Below, one piece after another: positions 18,436-26,624 of a stretch of 49,410 bases of DNA (the stretch's first letter is position 1; each line of letters opens with the position of its first letter). This DNA comes from Acidimicrobiaceae bacterium (lineage in GTDB: Bacteria; Actinomycetota; Acidimicrobiia; Acidimicrobiales; UBA8190). Under the pieces are notes generated by a model. The model did no database searches and was not told the DNA's origin. It worked only from the letters and a program-made list of their open reading frames with translations. Location: NCBI GenBank assembly GCA_003151955.1, contig PLZB01000083.1, positions 1-49,410 of the forward strand. Reading direction: 5' to 3'. A program made the translations under genes and the position numbers.

Positions 18436-18918
18436 ATGGATCTGTCGGTGGTCGAGGAAGTCAGGCTGACCTCGTTCAAGAGCCTGGCCGGCGCGGTCCT
18501 CTCCCCCGACGACCTCACCCTCGTCGTCGGCCGCCTCGACGGCGAGTGGCTCCTGGTGACGCATTCGATCCCCTACGACTCCCTTCCGTCCTACCTCGTA
18601 GCCCTGGACCTCTGGTCGGCCGAGGCAGGCTTCGCCGGAGTCGACCAGCGAAACGAGCTCGGCGCGGAATCCGGTCTTTGCACCCCGCCTGAGGTGTGGC
18701 GTGGTGTGGCCCACTCGGTCGACGAGCTCGAGGCTCGCTGTGGGAGGGCGGCTTGGTCCCAGGAGTTGATGGAGGGTGTCGTCCTTCGTCGGCTGGGCTC
18801 CGGTGCCCCGCCGGTGGGCAAGCTGCTCCGACCTGGGTTCACCCGGGTAGACGACGATCTGTGGCGACAAGGTCGTCCTCGCAACCGCCTGGCCACAGGT
18901 CGCGGCACCTGGAGCTGA
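18436..18918 (+). CDS. Chimeric orphan ORF: truncated SMC/RecF-like ATPase N terminus joined to unknown sequence
   Basis: 160 residues from ATG 18436 (or 163 from GTG 18427). The first 28 or so residues, EEVRLTSFKSLAGAVLSPDD and TLVVGR, match the start of AAA/SMC-like ATPases, in which NGSGKSN (Walker A) would come next. Here the sequence switches instead to LDGEWLLVTHSIPYDSL, and I recognise nothing in the remainder (AAWSQELMEGVVLRR, then a basic tail). Base composition is visibly less GC-rich than in neighbouring genes. It may be a recombination scar or a remnant rather than a working gene. It converges on the minus-strand SEDS gene, whose stop is 14 bases away. Confidence 0.5.
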   Translation: MDLSVVEEVRLTSFKSLAGAVLSPDDLTLVVGRLDGEWLLVTHSIPYDSLPSYLVALDLWSAEAGFAGVDQRNELGAESGLCTPPEVWRGVAHSVDELEARCGRAAWSQELMEGVVLRRLGSGAPPVGKLLRPGFTRVDDDLWRQGRPRNRLATGRGTWS

Positions 18919-18932
18919 CAGCCTGGGACCGG

Positions 18933-20297
18933 TCAGACCTCGGTGGCGGTGGCGGCCCGGGCGATCCGGGGCCGGGACCCCTCGTCGGAGATCCGCATGA
19001 GGAGGGCGATGAGGATGTAGTTGGCCACCAGGGAGGACCCCCCGTAGGCCATGAAGGGGAGGGTGATCCCGGTCAGGGGGAGGATCCGGACGATGCCGGC
19101 CATGATGAAGAAGGCCTGCATCCCGATGGCGACGGTGAGTCCGGCGGCGGCCAGCTTGGCGAATTCGGACCGGGCCGTCTGGGCGATCCGGAGGCCGGAT
19201 CCGACGATGAGGAGGTAGGCCATCACGATGAGGCTGGTGCCGAGCAGGCCCCATTCGGTCCCGATGGCGGCGAAGATGTAGTCGCTTCCGACGGTCGGGA
19301 TCTTGGAGAGCAGGCCGAAGCCCAACCCGGTGCCGGTCAGGCCCCCGCTTCCCAGGCCGAAGAGGCCGGAGAAGAGCTGTCCGGTGTGGTCGGGATGGAG
19401 CCATCCGGCCACCCGCTGGTTGACCTGGCTGAAGAGCTTGCTGGCGATGACGGCCCCGCCGGCGAAGAGGGCCATCCCGAAGATGATGTAGCGCCACCGG
19501 CCGGTGGCGAGCCAGAGCATGGCGATGAAGAGCACGAAGATCAACAGGGCGAATCCGATGTCCCGCTCGGCCCCGAGGACGACCATGCAGAAGCCCCACG
19601 CCATGAAGATGGGGCCGAGCGGCCGGGGGTCGACGACGAGCCGGTTGCCGATCCGGGCCGTCGGGATGGACAGGAGCTCCCGCTTCTCGGAGAAGTAGGA
19701 GGCGAAGAAGACCACCAGGGCCAGCTTGGCGAGTTCGACGGGCTGACCGGAGACCGGCCCGATCTTGATGAAGAGCTTGACGAGGCTGCCGTCTTTGAGG
19801 GTCAGCGGGTCCTTCAAACCGGGGATCAGGGGGGAGAGCATCAGAAAGGCCGCCCCGAGGAGGAGGAGGTAGCGGTAGCGGTCGAGGTCCCGGGAGCGCT
19901 TGATGAACAGCAGGGTGGTCAGGTAGGCGGCCACCCCGATGGCCGACCAGATGGCCTGGAGCCTCGGTGGGTAGCTCTTGTTCTGGCCGATGTCGACCAG
20001 CATCACGTAGCCGAGCCCGTTCAGGAGGGAGGCGATGGGTAGGAGGACGGGGTTGGCGTCGGGGGCGAGGACCCGGGTTCCGACGTGGGCGATGGCCGAG
20101 AGCCCCAGGATGACGACCAGGACGGTGCTGGTATTGGGTGGGACCTTGGCGGTGTTTCCGAGCACGGTCAGGACGTAGGCGCCGACGACGATGACGGAGC
20201 TCATGGCCAGGAGGCCCATCTCGGCCCGACGGGACGTGTTGGCGCCGCGGGGCCGTTGGGCACGCTCGGCTTCGGGACGGCGGAGGAGGAAGGGCAC
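18933..20297 (-). CDS. SEDS-family protein, FtsW/RodA type
   Basis: 454 residues from GTG 20297, chosen because TAGGCT lies 8 bases upstream; the open frame continues to 20699 only through ppk. A hydrophilic Arg-rich start is followed by about 12 membrane segments. The large loop holds SGQPVELAKL (Glu retained), then ERDIGFALL, GSDYIFAAIGTEWG with the conserved Asp, and LPLTGITLPFMAYGGSS. This is the longer actinobacterial form often clustered with pbpA; here it stands alone opposite ppk. Expected to polymerise lipid II with a partner PBP for septal or lateral growth; sequence alone does not settle which. Confidence 0.9.
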   Translation of the reverse strand: MPFLLRRPEAERAQRPRGANTSRRAEMGLLAMSSVIVVGAYVLTVLGNTAKVPPNTSTVLVVILGLSAIAHVGTRVLAPDANPVLLPIASLLNGLGYVMLVDIGQNKSYPPRLQAIWSAIGVAAYLTTLLFIKRSRDLDRYRYLLLLGAAFLMLSPLIPGLKDPLTLKDGSLVKLFIKIGPVSGQPVELAKLALVVFFASYFSEKRELLSIPTARIGNRLVVDPRPLGPIFMAWGFCMVVLGAERDIGFALLIFVLFIAMLWLATGRWRYIIFGMALFAGGAVIASKLFSQVNQRVAGWLHPDHTGQLFSGLFGLGSGGLTGTGLGFGLLSKIPTVGSDYIFAAIGTEWGLLGTSLIVMAYLLIVGSGLRIAQTARSEFAKLAAAGLTVAIGMQAFFIMAGIVRILPLTGITLPFMAYGGSSLVANYILIALLMRISDEGSRPRIARAATATEV

Positions 20298-20305
20298 CGG
20301 CGGGG

Positions 20306-20311
20306 AGCCTA
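20306..20311 (-). promoter_or_regulatory. -10 element TAGGCT before the minus-strand SEDS gene
   Basis: On the minus strand TAGGCT is followed by 8 bases and GTG 20297. This fixes the start well inside the longer open frame. Confidence 0.5.
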
Positions 20312-20371
20312 CTTCGGGCTTCCCGCCCCCCGGGTCATGGCCCCGGTCCGTTTCGGGGGCGCCCGCGGCAG

Positions 20372-20377
20372 TAGCCT
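20372..20377 (+). promoter_or_regulatory. -10 element TAGCCT before ppk
   Basis: TAGCCT is followed by 8 bases and GTG 20386. With the minus-strand TAGGCT at 20306-20311 it makes a compact divergent, apparently leaderless promoter pair only about 90 bases wide. Confidence 0.5.
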
Positions 20378-20385
20378 GGCTGACC

Positions 20386-22530
20386 GTGGAGACCACCGCC
20401 AGCGACCGTCCGGCCCGGGACGGGGAGTCGGCCTCCGGTCCGGTCGACCCGGCCGAGTTCGGGGCGGAGCGGTTCTCGAACCGGGAGCTCTCCTGGCTCG
20501 AATTCGGCGACCGGCTCCTCGACCTGGCCGGCGACGACTCCCTCCCCCTGCTCGAGCGGGTCAAGTTCCTGGCCATCTTCTCGGAGGGCCTCGACGAGTT
20601 CTTCCAGGTCAGGGTGGCCGGGCTCAAGGACCAGGTCGATGCCGGCCTCCGGGCCCGGTCCATCGACGGGCTCCGGCCCAGCGAGGCCCTCCGGGCCATC
20701 CGGGACCTGGTCGAGCGGTTGGAGGCCCGCCAGGCGCAGATCTTCCTCGACGGGATCGTCCCGGGGCTGGCCGACGCCGGGATCCGGCTGTCGGACTGGA
20801 CGACCCTCGACGACGACGACCGGGACTACCTGGTCGACGTCTTCCACCGCCAGATCTTCCCGGTCCTCACCCCCCTCTCCGTGGACCCGGGCCACCCCTT
20901 CCCCTACATCTCGAACCTCTCGCTGAACCTGATCGTCCGGGTCGGCGATCCCCTGACCGGGGTGGAGCGGGTGGCCAGGGTCAAGGTGCCGCCGCTGCTG
21001 TCCCGGTTCGTGGTCATGCCCGACGGGGAGCGGTTCGTCCCCCTCGAGCAGGTCATCGCCGCCCACCTGGGGACCCTCTTCCCCGACATGGTCATCGGGG
21101 AGCACTTCGCCTTCCGGGTGACCCGGAACGCCGATCTGGCCCTGGAGGAGGACGAGGCCGACGACCTCCTCCTCGCCATCGAGATGGAGCTCCGCCGCCG
21201 GCGCTTCGGCCGGGCCGTCCGCCTCGAGATCGGCTCGGACATGTCCCAGGACATGAGCGACATGCTGGTCCACGAGCTCGACGTCACCGTCGAGGACCTC
21301 TACGCCACCCCGGCCCCTCTCGATCTCGGGGGCCTCTGGGCCGTCTACGCCCTGGACCGGCCCGACCTCCACATGGAGGCCTGGGCCCCGATGACCCCGC
21401 CCCGGCTGGCCACGGCCGGCAACGAGGCGGCCGAGCTCTTCTCGGTGCTCCGGGAGCGCGACGTCCTCGTCCACCACCCCTACGACTCCTTCACCACCTC
21501 CGTGGACGCCTTCGTGGCCCAGGCCGCCGTCGACCCCGACGTCCTCGCCATCAAGCAGACCCTCTACCGGACCTCGGGGGACAGCCCCATCGTGGCCTCG
21601 CTCATCCGGGCCGCCGAGCTCGGGAAGCAGGTGGCCGCCGTCGTCGAGCTGAAGGCCCGGTTCGACGAGCAGAACAACATCGTCTGGGCCCGGGCGCTGG
21701 AAGAGGCCGGAGTCCATGTCGTCTACGGCCTCGTCGGCCTGAAGACCCACTCCAAGACGGCCCTGGTCGTTCGCCGGGAGGAGGACGGGATCCGGCGCTA
21801 CTGCCACCTCGGGACGGGGAACTACAACTCGAAGACGGCCCGGCAGTACGAGGACCTCGGGCTCCTGTCGGCCGACCCCGAGGTGGGGGCCGACGTCGGG
21901 GACCTCTTCAACTTCCTGACCGGCTACAGCCGCTACGACCACTACCGGAAGCTGCTCGTGGCCCCGGTGGGGCTGAAGAACCGGGTCATCGACCTGATCG
22001 AGCGGGAGGCGGCGGCGGGGCCGGCCGGCCGGATCGTGATCAAGGTCAACGGCCTCACCCACCCCGAGGTCATCGACGCCCTCTACCGGGCCTCCCAGCG
22101 CCAGGTCCCCATCGACCTGGTGGTCCGGGGTGTCTGCTGCGTCCGGCCCGGGGTCGAGGGGCTCTCGGAGACGATCAGGGTCCGCTCCATCGTGGGCCGG
22201 TTCCTGGAGCACTCCCGCATCTACCGGTTCGGCGGGGGGGTCCGGGCCCTCACCCTCCTCATGGGCTCGGCCGACCTCATGGAGCGGAACCTCGACCGTC
22301 GGATCGAGGTCCTCGTCCCCGTCGAGGACGAGGAGCTCCAGGCCCGGTTGATCGAGGTACTCGAGCTGAACCTGGCCGACGACACCAACGCCTGGTCGCT
22401 CGGTCCTGAGGGGACCTGGACCCGGGTGCCCCGGGTGGAGGGGATCAGTGTCCAGGCCCGGCTCCAGGAGCTGGCCCTGGGCCGGGCCCGGCGCCGCCGG
22501 GAGGAGCCGATGGCGGGGTCGTCAGCCTGA
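20386..22530 (+). CDS. ppk: Polyphosphate kinase 1
   Basis: Reversibly makes polyphosphate from ATP at the membrane. 714 residues from GTG 20386, chosen from the TAGCCT element. N-terminal NRELSWLEF, a substrate region KFLAIFSEGLDEFFQVR, and a C-terminal double phospholipase-D-like core: LYRTSGDSPIV, GLKTHSKTAL with the phospho-accepting His (H455), CHLGTGNYNSKTARQYED and FLEHSRIYRFG (second catalytic His, H609). The 3' end overlaps the convergent YbhN-like gene by 9 bases. Length is normal. Confidence 0.96.
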   Translation: METTASDRPARDGESASGPVDPAEFGAERFSNRELSWLEFGDRLLDLAGDDSLPLLERVKFLAIFSEGLDEFFQVRVAGLKDQVDAGLRARSIDGLRPSEALRAIRDLVERLEARQAQIFLDGIVPGLADAGIRLSDWTTLDDDDRDYLVDVFHRQIFPVLTPLSVDPGHPFPYISNLSLNLIVRVGDPLTGVERVARVKVPPLLSRFVVMPDGERFVPLEQVIAAHLGTLFPDMVIGEHFAFRVTRNADLALEEDEADDLLLAIEMELRRRRFGRAVRLEIGSDMSQDMSDMLVHELDVTVEDLYATPAPLDLGGLWAVYALDRPDLHMEAWAPMTPPRLATAGNEAAELFSVLRERDVLVHHPYDSFTTSVDAFVAQAAVDPDVLAIKQTLYRTSGDSPIVASLIRAAELGKQVAAVVELKARFDEQNNIVWARALEEAGVHVVYGLVGLKTHSKTALVVRREEDGIRRYCHLGTGNYNSKTARQYEDLGLLSADPEVGADVGDLFNFLTGYSRYDHYRKLLVAPVGLKNRVIDLIEREAAAGPAGRIVIKVNGLTHPEVIDALYRASQRQVPIDLVVRGVCCVRPGVEGLSETIRVRSIVGRFLEHSRIYRFGGGVRALTLLMGSADLMERNLDRRIEVLVPVEDEELQARLIEVLELNLADDTNAWSLGPEGTWTRVPRVEGISVQARLQELALGRARRRREEPMAGSSA

Positions 22531-23778
22531 GGGGGGACGGCCCTCCAGGTCGGTGACCGCCCCGATCTCGGGGTCGTCGGGACCGGGGTCCTCCTCGGGA
22601 GCCCAGTCCGGGGCGGGAGCCGTTGTGTCGGTCGAGGTGCCCTCGGCGGCCGGGTCGCGAGCCTCCGGGTCGCGGGCCTCCGGGTCGTCAGCCTCCGGGT
22701 CGCGAGCCTCCGGTCCGGTCGGATCGGTGGTCCCGTCGGGGCGGACGACGACTTCCTCGCGCACGGCGGCGAAGCGCTGGCGCCAGCCCTCGCCGGTGAA
22801 GCGGAGGGACATGTAGGCCAGGCCGCCGACGGGAATGGGGAGCCAGAAGTTCACGAGCCGGTAGCCGAGGATGGCGGGGCCGGCGATGGCGGCGGGGACG
22901 TGGAAGCCGATCAGGGTGGGGGCGAGGACACCCTCCACGAAGCCGAGGCCCCCGGGGGTGATGGGGATGACGGCCACGATCTGGGCCAGGCCGTAGGCGA
23001 CGAGGAGGTCGATGGGGGACAGGTAGTGGTGGAAGGCGGCGATGAAGACCCAGAGGGAAGCGGCGTCGAAGAGCCAGTTGGCCGCGGCCCACGCCACGGC
23101 CCGGCCCAGGAGGCGGCGGTCCTGGGCCAGGGTCCGGAGCCGGTCGGCGACCCGCTGGACTCCCTCGGCCAGGCGGTCCCCGTCGAGGAAGGGGAGCCAG
23201 TCGGCCAGGCGGCGGGCGGCGTCGATGGTCCGGTGACGGCCCCGGGTCAGGGCCACGACGGCGGCGGCCACCACCGCCATCATGAGGACGCCGGCCCCGC
23301 CCGCCAGGGTGTAGAGGGGGGAGTAGGGATGGAGGAAGAGGGAGACGACCAGTGACCCCCAGAACAGGGCGTTCAGGACCAGGGCCGAGCCCACCCCCTG
23401 CATGGCCAGGGCGAAGCCGACGTCGGCGGGCCGGACGTTCGACTGGGTGAGGAGCCGGTAGGCCAGGACCGATCCGGGGGCGGTCCCGCCGGGGACGACG
23501 TGGGTCAGGGCCAGGCTGGAGAGGTCGATCCGCAGCAGCCGCCACCGGTTGGGCCCGTTCGGGGGGAGGACGGTCCTGGTCAGCTCGGCGTACGCCATGA
23601 GAGCGGCCGCCTCGAGGAGGATCCCGGCCGCCACGAAGGCCAGGTTCAGATGGCCGACCTGGCGGAGGGCGTTGCCGAAGCCGCCCAGGCGGGGGAGGAC
23701 GACGAATTCCAGGGCCAGGAGGAGGACGAAGACGTAGACCGCCCACTTGATCTCCCGCCGGAGCCGCCGCCGGGGCAT
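22522..23778 (-). CDS. YbhN/UPF0104-like flippase-fold membrane protein with acidic repeat tail
   Basis: 418 residues from ATG 23778 (MPRRRLRREIKWAVYVF); an ATG at 23847 would add 23 residues but lie 9 bases from the divergent gene. About eight membrane segments with the family's VPGGTAPGSVLAYRLL near the middle and IPITPGGLGFVEGVLAPTLI towards the end. Relatives resemble the membrane half of lysyl-phosphatidylglycerol synthase; most have no assigned substrate. After the last helix comes an acidic tail of about 75 residues with five-residue repeats (EARDP). The gene overlaps ppk by 9 bases tail to tail. Confidence 0.82.
   Translation of the reverse strand: MPRRRLRREIKWAVYVFVLLLALEFVVLPRLGGFGNALRQVGHLNLAFVAAGILLEAAALMAYAELTRTVLPPNGPNRWRLLRIDLSSLALTHVVPGGTAPGSVLAYRLLTQSNVRPADVGFALAMQGVGSALVLNALFWGSLVVSLFLHPYSPLYTLAGGAGVLMMAVVAAAVVALTRGRHRTIDAARRLADWLPFLDGDRLAEGVQRVADRLRTLAQDRRLLGRAVAWAAANWLFDAASLWVFIAAFHHYLSPIDLLVAYGLAQIVAVIPITPGGLGFVEGVLAPTLIGFHVPAAIAGPAILGYRLVNFWLPIPVGGLAYMSLRFTGEGWRQRFAAVREEVVVRPDGTTDPTGPEARDPEADDPEARDPEARDPAAEGTSTDTTAPAPDWAPEEDPGPDDPEIGAVTDLEGRPPSG
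22651..22710 (-). repeat. Four 15-bp units coding an acidic pentapeptide repeat
   Basis: Plus-strand units of cgggtcg[ct][gc][ag][ag]gcctc or close variants start at 22651, 22666, 22681 and 22696; on the coding strand they give E-A-[RD]-D-P. Likely a slippage-prone disordered tail. Confidence 0.85.
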
Positions 23779-23856
23779 CTTGACCCGCTCACCTGAGTCC
23801 TCCACGGCGGCCAATGCTTCCACGACTCCGTGGGGTCCAGCTGCCATGCTGGGGCG

Positions 23857-25086
23857 ATGGAGTCCAGCGGGAGCGAGCACGGGAGCCCGACGGGCAGCCG
23901 TCGGCGCCGGATCTTCGCCGCCGCCGATGCCAACCGGGTCCCTCTCCGGACCATCCTGACCATCTGGGCCCTGTGCATCGCCACCTTCATCGGCTACAAG
24001 CTGATTCTCCACCTCCACGCGATCCTCCTCGTGGTGGTGGTCTCCGCCCTCCTGGCCGCCATCCTCAACCCCTTCGTGGGGGCGGTCCAGAGGCTCCAGA
24101 TCAAGGGGTGGCAGCCGCATCGGGGTCAGGCCGTGGCTGTGGTCTTCACCTTCTTCCTCCTGGTCTTCGCCGGGGTGGCCACGGCCTTCGGCTACCCCCT
24201 GGTGAACGCCGTCGTCCACTTCGCCAACCGGGCCCCCGACCTCGTCAAGCAGGCCGAGCACGGCAAGGGCTGGATCGGCCACCTGGTCCAGAAGTTCCAG
24301 ATCCAGTCGAAGGTTCAGCAGTACGCCCCGAAGCTCGCCACCGCGGCCCAGAACCTGGCCAAGCCGGCCCTCTCCTTCGGCAAGGCCACCGTGACCGCCG
24401 TCCTCGGCTTCGTCACCATCGTCATGCTGACCCTCTTCACCCTCCTCGAGCTGCCCCGGATGGGCGCCCGGATGGCCCGCACCATGTCCGAGGAGCGGGT
24501 GGCCGAGGGCCGCCGCATCGCCGTCGCCGTCAGCGAGTCCGTCACCCGCTACGTCCTGGGGCGGGTGGTGATGTCCCTGATCGCCTTCATCGCCTCCTTC
24601 ATCCTCCTCTTCTTCACCCACTGCCCCTTCGTCCTGCTCCTGGCCCTCTGGGTGGCCATCGTCGACGTTCTCCCCATCGTGGGGGGCTTCCTCCAATTCG
24701 TCGTCATCACCCCGGTGGCCCTGTCCCACTCGGTCTCGACCGGGATCGTGGTGGGAGTGGTCTGGCTCGTCTACATGCAGGTGGAGAACCACATCCTGAA
24801 CCCGGTCATCATGAGCAAGGCCGTCAAGCTGAGCCCGCTCGTCGTCCTCCTGGCCGTCCTCACCGGAGCCAGCGTCGGGGGGGTGGTGGGCTCGCTCTTC
24901 GGGGGCCTCGTGGGGGCGTTCTTCGCCATCCCGGTGGCCGGTGCCATCCAGGTGGTCTTCCGGGAGCTCTGGGACCAGACGGCCGGACCTGAGCCCCTCA
25001 GTGACCTGCCCATGGCTCCCGGGTCGACCGGGGACCCGGTCCCGGCGGGGTCCGGGACCCCGGGTGTCGAGGGGGACGGGGCCTGA
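23857..25086 (+). CDS. AI-2E family transporter (putative permease)
   Basis: 409 residues from ATG 23857. Architecture is typical: a basic N terminus, two helices (TILTIWALCIATFIGYKLIL, AILLVVVVSALLAAILNPF), another pair, a periplasmic-like amphipathic region (about 110-165), then a cluster of C-terminal helices including LWVAIVDVLPIVGGFLQFVV and VENHILNPVIMSKAVKLSPL, the family signature. A disordered Pro/Gly tail closes it. Members export small molecules or ions; the substrate cannot be told here. It is divergent from the YbhN-like gene and has a weak -10-like CATGCT 6 bases before the ATG. The mannosyltransferase follows after 18 bases. Confidence 0.88.
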   Translation: MESSGSEHGSPTGSRRRRIFAAADANRVPLRTILTIWALCIATFIGYKLILHLHAILLVVVVSALLAAILNPFVGAVQRLQIKGWQPHRGQAVAVVFTFFLLVFAGVATAFGYPLVNAVVHFANRAPDLVKQAEHGKGWIGHLVQKFQIQSKVQQYAPKLATAAQNLAKPALSFGKATVTAVLGFVTIVMLTLFTLLELPRMGARMARTMSEERVAEGRRIAVAVSESVTRYVLGRVVMSLIAFIASFILLFFTHCPFVLLLALWVAIVDVLPIVGGFLQFVVITPVALSHSVSTGIVVGVVWLVYMQVENHILNPVIMSKAVKLSPLVVLLAVLTGASVGGVVGSLFGGLVGAFFAIPVAGAIQVVFRELWDQTAGPEPLSDLPMAPGSTGDPVPAGSGTPGVEGDGA

Positions 25087-25091
25087 TCCCG

Positions 25092-25097
25092 TAGGCT
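25092..25097 (+). promoter_or_regulatory. -10 element TAGGCT before the mannosyltransferase
   Basis: TAGGCT, 7 bases, then ATG 25105: the spacing expected if the A of ATG is the transcription start. No Shine-Dalgarno. Confidence 0.55.
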
Positions 25098-25104
25098 GCC
25101 GCAG

Positions 25105-25845
25105 ATGCGCGTCCTGGTCGTGCTCCCGACCTACAACGAGTCCGAGAACATCGACCGGGTCCTCCGGCGGGTCCGCCTGGCTCTACCCGAGGCCGGGGTC
25201 CTCGTCGTCGACGACGGCAGCCCGGACGGGACCGCCGACATGGCCGAGCTGCTGGGGAAGGAGCTGGGCCGGATCGAGGTGCTCCGGCGGACGGCCAAGT
25301 CGGGGCTCGGGAGCGCCTACCGGGCCGGGTTCGCCTGGGGCCTGGAGCGGAACTGGGAGGCCCTGGTCGAGATGGACTCCGACCTGTCCCACGACCCCGA
25401 CGCCCTCCCGGGGCTGGTGGCCCCCCTCGACGAGGGGTTCGACCTGGTCGTCGGCTCCCGCTACGTGCCCGGGGGGTCGATCCCGAACTGGAAGTGGCAC
25501 CGGCGGCTGCTCTCCCGGGGCGGGAACGTCTACGCCGCCACCCTCCTCGGCCTCCACATCACCGACTCGACCTCGGGGTTCCGGGCCTACTCGGCCGGGA
25601 TCCTCCGGAAGCTCGACCTCGGGGCCATCCACGCCGAGGGCTACGGGTTCCAGATCGAGATGGTCTACGAAGTCCTCGGGGCCCAGGGGAAGGTCACCGA
25701 GGTCCCCATCCGGTTCGTGGACCGGGTCGACGGGAAGTCCAAGATGTCGATGCACATCGTGGTCGAGGCCCTGGCCCTCGTGACCCTCTGGGGGGTCAAG
25801 CGGCTCTTCGGGGCGGGACGACGGAAGGCGGGCGGGAGGGCCTGA
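25105..25845 (+). CDS. Polyprenol monophosphomannose synthase-like GT2 glycosyltransferase
   Basis: 246 residues, a single GT-A domain: VVLPTYNESENIDRVL at the N terminus, VVDDGSPDGT and VEMDSDLSHDPDALP (DxD-like metal site), then GSRYVPGGSIPNW and TSGFRAYS, followed by GYGFQIEMVYE. This is the dolichol/polyprenol-phosphate mannose synthase pattern; the enzyme moves mannose from GDP-mannose to a polyprenol phosphate at the inner membrane face, feeding lipoglycan or protein mannosylation. There is no C-terminal acyltransferase fusion or membrane helix, as in actinobacterial Ppm1 catalytic domains. Confidence 0.88.
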   Translation: MRVLVVLPTYNESENIDRVLRRVRLALPEAGVLVVDDGSPDGTADMAELLGKELGRIEVLRRTAKSGLGSAYRAGFAWGLERNWEALVEMDSDLSHDPDALPGLVAPLDEGFDLVVGSRYVPGGSIPNWKWHRRLLSRGGNVYAATLLGLHITDSTSGFRAYSAGILRKLDLGAIHAEGYGFQIEMVYEVLGAQGKVTEVPIRFVDRVDGKSKMSMHIVVEALALVTLWGVKRLFGAGRRKAGGRA

Positions 25846-25912
25846 CCGGCCCGGCCCCGGCCCGGCCCCGTCCCGGGCGCTGCGAACGTCCGGCATCTGG
25901 GAACATGGAGCC

Positions 25913-26605
25913 GTGAGCAGCCCGGGCCGGATCCTGGTCGTCGACGACGAGCCCTACATCACCGATCTCCTGGCCGCCGCCCTGAGGTTCGAGGGGTTCG
26001 ATGTCGACGTGGCCGCCAGTGGGGGAGAGGCTCTCCTCCAGGCGGGCAAGGGCCGGCACGACCTGATCCTGCTGGACGTGACGCTCCCCGACTTCGACGG
26101 GACCGAGGTCTGCCGCCGCCTCCGGGCCGAGGGGCAGTCCACGCCGGTGCTCTTCCTGACGGCGCGCGATGCCACCGAGGACAAGGTGGCCGGCCTGGGG
26201 GTCGGGGGGGACGACTACGTCACCAAGCCCTTCAGCCTCGACGAGCTGGTGGCCAGGATCCAGGCCATCCTCCGACGCACGTCCCGGTTCGGGGGGGCGG
26301 TCGACGCCCGGCTGGTTCTGGGCGACCTGGTCATGGACGAGGACAGCCACGAGGTCTGGCGGGCCGGGCAGCTCATCGAGCTCACGGCCACCGAGTTCAG
26401 CCTCCTGCGGTGCCTCCTCAGCCACGGTCGGCGGGTCCTGTCGAAGTCGGAGATCCTCGACGAGGTCTGGGACTACGACTTCGGGGGCGATCCCAACATC
26501 GTCGAGACCTACATCAGCTATCTCCGGAAGAAGGTCGACTGCTTCGAGCCCCCCCTGATCCAGACGATCCGGGGTGTGGGGTACACCCTCCGGCTGCCCC
26601 GGTGA
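25913..26605 (+). CDS. OmpR/PhoB-family response regulator
   Basis: 230 residues from GTG 25913. Receiver domain with D11-D12, phospho-acceptor D55 (LILLDVTLPD), Thr in FLTARD and Lys in DDYVTKPFS; then a winged-helix trans_reg_C domain with TATEFSLLRCLL, PNIVETYISYLRKKVD and IRGVGYTLR. The sensor kinase starts 20 bases downstream with its own Shine-Dalgarno, so they form a two-component pair. I see no clear TANNNT element at its start; the 67-base gap upstream is an almost pure GC stretch. Confidence 0.95.
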   Translation: MSSPGRILVVDDEPYITDLLAAALRFEGFDVDVAASGGEALLQAGKGRHDLILLDVTLPDFDGTEVCRRLRAEGQSTPVLFLTARDATEDKVAGLGVGGDDYVTKPFSLDELVARIQAILRRTSRFGGAVDARLVLGDLVMDEDSHEVWRAGQLIELTATEFSLLRCLLSHGRRVLSKSEILDEVWDYDFGGDPNIVETYISYLRKKVDCFEPPLIQTIRGVGYTLRLPR

Positions 26606-26624
26606 CAGGAGCGGAGGTCCGGCC

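Noticed and set aside
18933-20699. Minus-strand SEDS gene extended to 20699
   Set aside because: The extra 134 residues lie inside ppk and look non-protein; TAGGCT plus GTG at 20297 gives a better start.
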